Of a DNA stretch of 32,410 bases, positions 18,814-26,207 are shown piece by piece. This DNA comes from Candidatus Terrybacteria bacterium RIFCSPHIGHO2_01_FULL_48_17. GTDB lineage: Bacteria > Patescibacteriota > Minisyncoccia > Terrybacterales > 2-01-FULL-58-14. A program made the translations under genes and the position numbers. The DNA lies in assembly GCA_001822835.1 (NCBI GenBank), contig MHSS01000009.1, forward strand, positions 1-32,410, read 5' to 3'. How positions within the stretch are numbered: the first letter of the stretch is position 1; every line of letters starts with the position of its first letter. The notes under the pieces are model-generated. The model made no database searches and was not told the origin of the DNA. It worked only from the letters and a program-made list of their open reading frames with translations.

Positions 18814-18901
18814 TTGACATGTAGACCACCGCAAGCAATACTACGATTACGCATATTGCGAAATAGGACATTTTATTTGAAATTTAATTTTGATATTCGG
18901 T

Positions 18902-20107
18902 ATGGATTGGCAAACTTTTTTACGCGAGCACCCCGACGGTCCCTTGGGGGCTTATCTTTCAAAGGATGATCAGGCAAAGTTATCGGTTGCCGAACGTTTA
19001 TTCGTGGAGGGTCGCGCAACACTCGACGAAGTCGCAACCATATTGGAGGCCTCGCCCGATGTCGCGCGAGATGTGTTGGGCCGCTCCGGTGCATTTAAGC
19101 GCAAGAAAATTTTGGTATGCGGGGGTGCTGGTTTTATCGGCTCCAATTTTATAAGGCATATTCTGGACAAATATCCTCATTATGAGGTCGTTAATTTTGA
19201 TAAGCTCACGTATGCCGGAAACCTTGATAACCTTACGGGTGTTGACCGCGACCCGCGCTATACGTTTGTGCAGGGAGACATTGCGGATCCTGCAGCCATT
19301 GATAAGGTTTTTTCGAGTGGCGTTGATGCGATCATAAACTTTGCTGCAGAAACGCATGTGGGTCGCTCTGTATATTACGGGGCGCGTGAATTTGTGCACA
19401 CAAATGTTCTGGGGGTACAAACGTTGCTTGAGGCGGTGAAGAAGTTTAAAACTCCTCGTTTTCTGAACGTTTCCACAGACGAAGTATACGGCGAGCTTTC
19501 ATTGGATGATAAGCGGGCATTCGATGAAACCTGGCCGTTTCAACCAAACGTTCCTTATGCTGCGGCAAAGGCCGGGGGCGATCTTATGTGCCGTGCATAC
19601 TGGGAATCCTATAAAACGCCGGTTATTGTAACGCATTGTTCAAATAATTTCGGGCCGTATCAGCATCCGGAAAAACTGATTCCGCATTCAATCTTTCGTG
19701 CCATGGCAAATCAACCGCTAACGATTCACGGAGAAGGGCAGCATGTGCGTGACTGGATTTTTGTATTGGATCATTGCGAGGCGTTGGATCGTGTGTTACA
19801 TCAAGGCAAATTGGGAGAAGTGTATAACATTGGAGCGGGCAACGAGATTTCCGTAAAAGATATTGTTCGTCTTATTCTTGATATTTTGGGAAAGCCGCGC
19901 TCGCTTTTTGTGAATGTGCCCGACCGGCCGGGCAACGATCTTCGCTACTCGCTTGATATCGGAAAAATACAGCGGGAATTTTCATGGTCGCCGGCGCATA
20001 CTTTTGAGGAGGCAATGCCAAAGACCGTGCAGTGGTATCAGGCGAATATAGATTGGGTTGAGCGGGTGCGCGAACGGGACAAAAAGTCGTTGAGCTATAC
20101 GATTTAG
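18902..20107 (+). CDS. rmlB: dTDP-glucose 4,6-dehydratase with about 65-aa N-terminal extension
   Basis: GGAGFIGSNFIRHIL, STDEVYGEL, YAAAKAGGD, NNFGPYQHPEKLIP, DRPGNDLRYSLD; extension precedes the Rossmann start. Confidence 0.9.
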   Translation: MDWQTFLREHPDGPLGAYLSKDDQAKLSVAERLFVEGRATLDEVATILEASPDVARDVLGRSGAFKRKKILVCGGAGFIGSNFIRHILDKYPHYEVVNFDKLTYAGNLDNLTGVDRDPRYTFVQGDIADPAAIDKVFSSGVDAIINFAAETHVGRSVYYGAREFVHTNVLGVQTLLEAVKKFKTPRFLNVSTDEVYGELSLDDKRAFDETWPFQPNVPYAAAKAGGDLMCRAYWESYKTPVIVTHCSNNFGPYQHPEKLIPHSIFRAMANQPLTIHGEGQHVRDWIFVLDHCEALDRVLHQGKLGEVYNIGAGNEISVKDIVRLILDILGKPRSLFVNVPDRPGNDLRYSLDIGKIQREFSWSPAHTFEEAMPKTVQWYQANIDWVERVRERDKKSLSYTI

Positions 20108-20162
20108 CTTGCGGGCAGCGCCTCTTGCTTTCTCTGAGCGTTTCAGGAGTTCGCGCAGGGCC

Positions 20163-20284
20163 ATTTGCGAAACGCGACAAACCCCAGCGTGGTTTGTCGC
20201 TCTGTCCTCGCCGCGCTCGCCTCGCTACGCTCGGCACCATGCCCGCGCGGCTGCGGAGGTTCGCAAATGTCCCTCCGCTCACTC
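20163..20284 (+). repeat. Dispersed structured intergenic repeat, copy 2
   Basis: ATTTGCGAAACGCGACAAACCCCAGCGTGG(T/C)TTGTCGCTCTGTCCTC shared with 13064-13170; same terminal inverted arms. Confidence 0.85.
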
Positions 20285-20401
20285 CTCGAGCTGCGTAACT
20301 TGCTCGAAGCGCTGTTGTTTGCATTTATTCGGAGCATTCGGATGCTATTTCGAGATTAGGATCGCGCTCGTTATGTGATAGGGGAAAAGAGAAAAAAGGA
20401 A

Positions 20402-20418
20402 GCCGCCCCTCGGGCGGC
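20402..20418. terminator. GC hairpin identical to that after pyk
   Basis: GCCGCCCCTCGGGCGGC, identical to 5076-5092. Confidence 0.5.
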
Positions 20419-20440
20419 CATCGCATATTTAAAACGTACT

Positions 20441-20482
20441 ATCCGCGTCAATCTGCGTTTAGATCAGCGTTGATCCGCTTCT
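20441..20482. repeat. Decamer-like degenerate array
   Basis: ATCCGCGTCA ATCTGCGTTT (AG) ATCAGCGTTG ATCCGCTTCT. Confidence 0.6.
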
Positions 20483-21086
20483 ACTTTTTCCGATAGCGGA
20501 TGATCATATAAATGACTACAAGAGAGCCAAGAAACGTTACGCCGTTGCCGATGATGATGGTGATATCCTTGACCAAAAAGCCAAGAAGCGCATAGAAGGC
20601 AAGGCCGACGGTTAAGCACGCAAACGCAAGCAGGGAAAGTCCGGTGGGATCTTTGGTGCGAAAGAGATTCGTATTTTGTACGAGATAAAATGCTACAACA
20701 CCCGAAAGCCCGAGCCATCCGGCAGCGGTGCTTGCAAAAACGGGAGACGCGGTAAGGTGTATTGCGATAAGCGCGCCAAAGCCAACGATGAGCGTCAAAA
20801 GACCCGCGGCTCTTTCCGTGGCGCGAAGCCCTTGCGAACGGAACCAGACAATGAGCAAGATAAGGGTTGCAAACGCAAGGTTGCTTGTATTGCCGGCGAT
20901 AAATCCCAAAAGTCCCAAATGTATTCCGAGGGCCAAGTAGCCGCTGATGCCAACCGCAATCAACGAAAAGGCAAGAAATGAAAGGCCGACGGGGTTTCGC
21001 GTAAAAACAAGCCGCCAGTTTTGGATGGGGTAGAAAGCAACAATGCCGGCGGTTCCTAACCACTGCACAAGCGTTGTGAGATCCAT
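20481..21086 (-). CDS. PQ-loop / SWEET-like membrane protein with two internal repeats
   Basis: FYPIQNWRLVFTRNPVGLSFLAF and FYLVQNTNLFRTKDPTGLSLLAF are two related PQ-loop-like repeats; start at 21086 behind GGAGG. Confidence 0.75.
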   Translation of the reverse strand: MDLTTLVQWLGTAGIVAFYPIQNWRLVFTRNPVGLSFLAFSLIAVGISGYLALGIHLGLLGFIAGNTSNLAFATLILLIVWFRSQGLRATERAAGLLTLIVGFGALIAIHLTASPVFASTAAGWLGLSGVVAFYLVQNTNLFRTKDPTGLSLLAFACLTVGLAFYALLGFLVKDITIIIGNGVTFLGSLVVIYMIIRYRKK

Positions 21087-21193
21087 TCGTTGTCCTCCAT
21101 TGTTGTGAAGATGCTCTGTCCACAACAGCACATGAAGCGTATGGCCGCAAGAGGCCAAGGGAGGGCTTGATTTTTTTCTGGCGAGGCGGCAAG

Positions 21194-21224
21194 AAGCTGT
21201 GGGGGGACTGTCCCCCCACAGCTT
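21194..21224. repeat. 14-bp perfect hairpin
   Basis: AAGCTGTGGGGGGA CTG TCCCCCCACAGCTT. Confidence 0.8.
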
Positions 21225-21236
21225 GTTTATGTCGGC

Positions 21237-21260
21237 AAAGCAGGGTCAGATCCTGCTTTT
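21237..21260 (+). terminator. Terminator-like hairpin
   Basis: AAAGCAGG gtcagat CCTGCTTT T. Confidence 0.5.
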
Positions 21261-21344
21261 CTTATGCACCAAGCTTCGTAACAGCAAGAGGGGAGAGCGC
21301 TTATTTTATAAGGACTTTTATAGAGTAAAGTGTCAAGATGGGGC

Positions 21345-21373
21345 TTGACGTTTTTAAATATCTGTGCTATTAT
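21345..21373 (+). promoter_or_regulatory. Sigma70-like promoter reading into a gene-poor region
   Basis: TTGACG - 17 nt - TATTAT. Confidence 0.65.
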
Positions 21374-21379
21374 TAAATT

Positions 21380-21595
21380 GTCAGAGAGGGTTGATCTCCG
21401 GTTCCCATCGGGAACGTTGACAATAAGAAAAGAGGAGAGGGTCGGCCGAACCTATGCGCTGGGAACGCATAAAATCTTTTAGGCATCTTGTTGCCGAAAG
21501 ATACTTGGTTTGTGCCGTAACGCAGCCATAAACGGCTGGGAATGCCTTTCTTCTCTTTTTAAAAAGGAAGCCATCCCCAGCCGTTTTGATTTTTG
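21380..21595 (+). ncRNA. Candidate structured RNA of about 215 nt
   Basis: Promoter upstream; stems GTTCCC/GGGAAC, TATGCG/CGCATA, TCTTT-GGCA/TGCC-AAAGA; 3' terminator AAACGGCTGGG (21530-21540)/CCCAGCCGTTT (21576-21586) with T-rich tail. Confidence 0.5.
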
Positions 21596-21949
21596 AGATC
21601 GCAAAAATCATCTCTCGTTCGCTTTGTTATTCGTGTATGTGTCAGCGTAAGTCCGCGTACAGTCCGCGCACCTTTGGTGAAGAGGACGATGGAGAGGAGA
21701 GGGTTCAGTACGATTCTTGACAACGGGCCAGGCGCATCTTACGAGGTGCGTACTGCATATCGTCTTTTGGGCATATGCCTTTGGGAAACCCTTGTTTGGT
21801 CTCGTCGCTCCTTTAAGAGCAGCTGAACTTGGGACAATAAGAAACAGGGCTTGTACTCTCTGTGATATTTGCCCGCATGTTTTTCTTGTTGCAGCGCTCT
21901 TCTCTATCGTTTTCCTTGCCAATAAACACGAATTAACACAAATAGAAAA

Positions 21950-21992
21950 ACGAATATACACGAATGTGATGCGGTAGGATTCGTATATTCGT
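21950..21992. repeat. AT-rich inverted repeat
   Basis: ACGAATATACACGAA ... TTCGTATATTCGT (2-nt bulge). Confidence 0.65.
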
Positions 21993-22543
21993 ATCAATTC
22001 GTATTTCGTAGTATTGAAAAGTAGTAAGGAGTGAGACCTGACAGGACCACTTGGGCGCACGGCCCGCATCATTTGGGTTGTGTGGCTGGTTGTGTCTGGG
22101 TCACTCCTTGGTACGGGATCGAACCATGCAGCACTCACGGTTCCAACTCTTTGTGGCATCTGGTATGGTGTGAAGATTTGGAGGTGAAGGAGTGCCGCAA
22201 AGCGTCTCACCCTCCAGCCGTCTTGGCTCAGCCGGGCAGGCGTGAAACATCCGTTTGCCCGGCTATGATTTACCAATGAGAACCCATTGAATAAGGAGAG
22301 GGCTGCGCATAGGTCAATGTGCAGGAATCTAGGCCGCGGGGAGTAAATTTTACTCCTCCCTCCGGTGCTGCTGGCCAAAGAGAATGTTTGAAACGGCCTT
22401 TTGCATTTTTAAACCCTCTCCTCTATGCAGCCACGTCACACGTGGCAGGCCGTCAAATCCTTTGGTGAGCAGCGCCGGGGGGAACGATAACGCATGTCCT
22501 GAGTTTATCGAAGGGCAGCGTTGGAGGAATAGTCCATAGTTTT

Positions 22544-22567
22544 ACGCCGCCCAGTTTTGGGCGGCGT
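22544..22567. terminator. Hairpin at the end of the minus-strand operon
   Basis: ACGCCGCCC agtttt GGGCGGCGT. Confidence 0.55.
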
Positions 22568-22571
22568 TGTG

Positions 22572-23036
22572 TTAACGCGTGCGTTCAAAAAACGCAGGGT
22601 GTTCGGACACGGAACACAAATGCTCCGGCTCGTTACAGTAGCAGGAAAATCCGTGGAAGGTCATGTGGCACAGTTTTGCCTGCGCTCGTTGCCGTATATC
22701 GCCCTGTTCCCATGCAAAGTATTCGGCATCGGGATTGCGCGGATCTTCGCCGTCGTTTCTTGGGATCGCAAGAAGCTGTTCGATAAACTCCCAAAAGGTT
22801 GGCGTTCCGAGGAATCTATTTGAATATGCGCATTCGCGTTGTTTTTGTATGCATGCCGCAAATTGGTTGTGGAGCGCATGCACACATCTACATCCAGTAG
22901 CCACAGCAATGCTTTCCGCTTTTCTGGCGCACATCGCACGCCAGTCGGCAAACCCTTGCGGATCTTCGAAGGTAAATCCCGGGAGTCCGGCAGCGCGTAT
23001 GCGTTCCCTGACCGTTGTACCTATGAAGTAACGCAT
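22572..23036 (-). CDS. Cys/His-containing hypothetical protein
   Basis: 154-aa ORF in operon arrangement, start overlaps upstream stop by 16 nt; no recognisable family. Confidence 0.6.
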   Translation of the reverse strand: MRYFIGTTVRERIRAAGLPGFTFEDPQGFADWRAMCARKAESIAVATGCRCVHALHNQFAACIQKQRECAYSNRFLGTPTFWEFIEQLLAIPRNDGEDPRNPDAEYFAWEQGDIRQRAQAKLCHMTFHGFSCYCNEPEHLCSVSEHPAFFERTR

Positions 23037-23302
23037 GGCTTATCCTTTCGGTAGCGTTCCAAGAACTCTTGCCGTATTTCTTCAGTAATCGTAATTTCTG
23101 CATCGCAAAGATGACACAGGTATGGTCCCGCATGTGAAATTCTTCGTGTTCGTTCCGAGTACGTATTTTCGTTGCATGGTATGCGGAAAACCAATATATC
23201 GCGCGGCGCACCGCATCGCGGGCACGAAAGCCATAAGACATACTCGACTTTCCTTATACCTACGTGGAAAAACTCTCGCCGCCTACTTCCCTCAGAAGAC
23301 AT
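23021..23302 (-). CDS. Small zinc-ribbon-like hypothetical protein
   Basis: LSCPRCGAPRD ... YLCHLCDAEI two CxxC knuckles; AAAAGG upstream of the start. Confidence 0.6.
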   Translation of the reverse strand: MSSEGSRRREFFHVGIRKVEYVLWLSCPRCGAPRDILVFRIPCNENTYSERTRRISHAGPYLCHLCDAEITITEEIRQEFLERYRKDKPCVTS

Positions 23303-23344
23303 ATCGGGCCTTTTCTTTTGGTAAGGGAACTTTCTTTCGACGTA

Positions 23345-23818
23345 TCAGGAAATCTTAAGTTGGTCAAGCAGTTTGGCGTTAAACGTTTGTCCTTCGCCGC
23401 CTTCTTCTGTGGGCGTCCACGCTGCAAACTCTTTTGCCGCTTTGGGATCATACGGACCTTGTTCTACTTCATAAAGAATAGTTCCTGGATCTAGCGCAAT
23501 CACCGTATGCCACATTCCTTCCGCAACATCCACGCCAAAAATTGGGCCATGAGGTGAGATCAAGACATGTTCGACGATCTTACCATTTTTATCAAAACCT
23601 ACCATAAGCGCGCGACCCTGCAGGCACAGAAAAACTTCTGGTTTGCCCAGATGGCGATGCGGTCGTGCATAGGTTTCCGGCTCCAGGGCATTCAGCATTC
23701 GTTGCACCGGTTCATCCGCGCTTTTGTGGAAATTGAAGTTTTTGCGTTTGCGCGAAGCCGCTTTTGCTTCTTTGGTAAGCGTTTCAAAAAGCAATCGGTC
23801 AATATGCGTAAATGCCAT
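23345..23818 (-). CDS. WbuC-family cupin protein (paralog 2)
   Basis: ARPHRHLGKPEVFLCLQGRALMVGFD...EGMWHTVIAL...GPYDPKAAKEFAAWTPTE. Confidence 0.85.
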   Translation of the reverse strand: MAFTHIDRLLFETLTKEAKAASRKRKNFNFHKSADEPVQRMLNALEPETYARPHRHLGKPEVFLCLQGRALMVGFDKNGKIVEHVLISPHGPIFGVDVAEGMWHTVIALDPGTILYEVEQGPYDPKAAKEFAAWTPTEEGGEGQTFNAKLLDQLKIS

Positions 23819-23854
23819 ATGGTTCTTATGATGCCCTATGGGAAGCAAAATGAA

Positions 23855-23879
23855 AACCCTCCGAGAATTTCGGAGGGTT
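23855..23879 (-). terminator. Intrinsic terminator between the two cupin genes
   Basis: On minus: AACCCTCCGA aattc TCGGAGGGTT TTCATTTT. Confidence 0.7.
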
Positions 23880-23884
23880 GAATG

Positions 23885-24397
23885 TTATTCTTGTAAAAAC
23901 CGAAAGAGCAGCAGTTCGGGGTTGGCGCGGCGAACAGTATCGAGCAGTTTTCGCTGCCATTGCTCGGCTTCGGCTGCGCCTTCGCTCGGCGCCCACGCCG
24001 CAAACTCTTTTGCGGTGTTGGGGTCGTAAGGGCCAGCTTTTACTTCAAGGAGAATGCTCTCGGTGAGCGCAACAACCGTGTGCCACGTTCCTGCCTCTAT
24101 TTTGCATGCTCTGGTGACTCCCGCCTCCAGAAGCGCAATTTGCGTAACTTCCCCGGCGTCATCAAATTCCAATGTCAGCACCGTACCTTCGCAGATGAGA
24201 AAATACTCGTCTTTGTCGACGTGACGATGCGGTTGCACATATGTGGGGGGAGAGAATGCATTAAAGAAAAACTGCACCACGTCCTTGTACTCGTGAAGAT
24301 TCGCGTTTTGCCTTTTGCGCGGCGAGCGTCGCGCCGCATGCTTTAAAGCATTTACATCTTCCCATGTTACTATTTTCAAATTACTTCTCCTTTCCAT
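23885..24397 (-). CDS. WbuC-family cupin protein (paralog 1)
   Basis: VQPHRHVDKDEYFLICEGTVLTLEFD...AGTWHTVVAL...GPYDPNTAKEFAAWAPSE; similar to the adjacent paralog. Confidence 0.85.
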   Translation of the reverse strand: MERRSNLKIVTWEDVNALKHAARRSPRKRQNANLHEYKDVVQFFFNAFSPPTYVQPHRHVDKDEYFLICEGTVLTLEFDDAGEVTQIALLEAGVTRACKIEAGTWHTVVALTESILLEVKAGPYDPNTAKEFAAWAPSEGAAEAEQWQRKLLDTVRRANPELLLFRFLQE

Positions 24398-25202
24398 CCA
24401 AAATTGCATCGAGAGCGTCAGTAAGAGTTGTTACAACCATATCTGCCGCAATACAATTCTCGCGTTTATACCTATTGGCGCGGTCGACAAGAATAGTAAA
24501 TATTCCTTCTCGGTACGCCTGAACGATATCGGTTGCATAGGAATCGCCTACCATTATTGCGCGATCATGCCGGCCCATTTTTGTGATACGCCTTGCAAGC
24601 TCCCAAAATCGTGGACTTGTTTTGTCGTAGGGATCTCCCGTAATTATGGCATCGCATAAAGTCGAAAGGGGAGAGGTATGAATTCTCGCAATTTTTTGTT
24701 GTCGTGAATAACGCGTATCATATTGCATCGTGCCGTGCGAAGGACGCAAGCGCGCATCAGAAGACGTGGCAATGGCAATGGTTGTATCCACGTTTCGCAA
24801 TTGCACAAGAAACGCTTCCGAATCAGGGAAGGGTTCATTATTGTCGGCAATCGCATTCCAGTAAGCCATAGCGGCTTGCTGTGCAATAGCTCGCGGAAGC
24901 GGCATGCCATGCAAAAACGCCCCTGTTAAAAGCCATAGTTCTCGTGAGTATATAATTCCTTCAGGAGGGGTGTTCAAAACGCTTTTACTGGCTATTTTAC
25001 TCTGCCGCGTGCGTATATTGTCCTTGCCTTCTCTGCTTGCTCGCATCGTTTCCCTAAATGTTTCGTTAACCCATTTGGTAAGAAACCGTGCCTCGTACGG
25101 CGGTAGCTTCTTTTTAAGAAATCCTCGCAAAGCGCTAATACCAAGGTCGTGCCGAAATTCAACGAGCGTTTGATCCCAGTCGACAAATACGACTGTTCTC
25201 AT
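24381..25202 (-). CDS. HAD-superfamily hydrolase
   Basis: FVDWDQTLVEF (motif I), ATSSDAR (motif II), IMVGDSYATDI (motif IV). Confidence 0.88.
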   Translation of the reverse strand: MRTVVFVDWDQTLVEFRHDLGISALRGFLKKKLPPYEARFLTKWVNETFRETMRASREGKDNIRTRQSKIASKSVLNTPPEGIIYSRELWLLTGAFLHGMPLPRAIAQQAAMAYWNAIADNNEPFPDSEAFLVQLRNVDTTIAIATSSDARLRPSHGTMQYDTRYSRQQKIARIHTSPLSTLCDAIITGDPYDKTSPRFWELARRITKMGRHDRAIMVGDSYATDIVQAYREGIFTILVDRANRYKRENCIAADMVVTTLTDALDAILDGKEK

Positions 25203-25237
25203 TTTTCCCTTTCTTGTTGGAAAAGTTCAGCGTAAAG

Positions 25238-25266
25238 AATATACTATACGTATTATTTTTTGTCAA
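25238..25266 (-). promoter_or_regulatory. Promoter of the HAD-cupin operon
   Basis: On minus: TTGACA - 17 nt - TATATT. Confidence 0.75.
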
Positions 25267-25311
25267 ATGAAATGCGCCCCGTACAATAAGGCGAGGCGCT
25301 TTTTCTCTTTG

Positions 25312-26085
25312 TTAGTTACTAAACCGCAGTTCTCCTGTTTCAAGCATCGCACAAAATTCTGCGACCGCTGCTTTGGTAAAGGCGCAGTAGATCTGCTGCT
25401 GAACTATCGATTTATTAATCTCTTTTAGCGTCATCCATCCGATAATACCCGCAACGGATTCGGTGGGGTCAAGCCGAATGGATCGGGGATCGGGCGGAAC
25501 GATGTTATACTGCACGGCAAATACTGGTTGCGGCGTATCGAACGTGGTATTTGGGCAAGCCAGTCCAAGTGCTTGCGAACCTATCGGTTTTCCAAATCCC
25601 ATTTCTTCAGTCGCCTCTTCTTTAGCGATGGTTTCGGCAGCTACTTTCTCTTTTCCGAATCCTCGTGGGATCTCTAAGCTCCAGCAGCCGAAATATTCCG
25701 GATGGTGTAGCTCTCCATATTCCCAAGGGGGCGCGTCTGGTTTGCGGGTCGCATCACGATATTGCCATTGGAAAGCAAGTCGTATATTGCGCATAGCGTC
25801 AATGCCCCAAGGGATTGTGACAGCACCTTTTGGCTCGAGACGCAGAATTTTGTCTCCGCAAATTTCACCGGTTTCCGTGTTGAAGATTGCAAGCAGACGA
25901 CGTTCCCCATACCGCGGATGCACAAATCCGTCTATCGTTTTTCTCCACCCTGGTATCCAAAAGTCGCGTGGATGTTGCGCACGTTCTTCATAAATGCGTG
26001 CGGCTTCGGATGCCGAAATAAGCTCTATCGGCGGCGAAGCATCTGGTTTTGGCGGTATGCCGTAACACGTTTTTTCGTGAGCCAT
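25312..26085 (-). CDS. Nudix-like hydrolase domain protein (Nudix box partly degenerate)
   Basis: GFGKEKVAAETIAKEEATEEMGF resembles Gx5Ex7REUxEExGU with E to V and R to E changes; SD AAAGGAGG. Confidence 0.6.
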   Translation of the reverse strand: MAHEKTCYGIPPKPDASPPIELISASEAARIYEERAQHPRDFWIPGWRKTIDGFVHPRYGERRLLAIFNTETGEICGDKILRLEPKGAVTIPWGIDAMRNIRLAFQWQYRDATRKPDAPPWEYGELHHPEYFGCWSLEIPRGFGKEKVAAETIAKEEATEEMGFGKPIGSQALGLACPNTTFDTPQPVFAVQYNIVPPDPRSIRLDPTESVAGIIGWMTLKEINKSIVQQQIYCAFTKAAVAEFCAMLETGELRFSN

Positions 26086-26207
26086 CGGTGATCCTCCTTT
26101 TTCCGTTTTTAACGATCTCTTGTCCTTAATTGCTTATCATGTTATATATTTTTTGTCAAGCTTGCATCAATTTATATTCTTCTGTATCGTACATACGACA
26201 TCTTTTT

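Noticed and set aside
22111-22160. tRNA-like T-arm (GGTTCGATCCC on minus strand)
   Set aside because: T-stem does not pair properly and no acceptor, D or anticodon arms could be assembled around it.
21608-22378. 256-aa minus-strand ORF in the hairpin-rich region
   Set aside because: Composition (S/R/T/P-rich, no domain-like pattern) and overlap with many inverted repeats make it doubtful; not called, though the open length is unusual and worth a conservation test.
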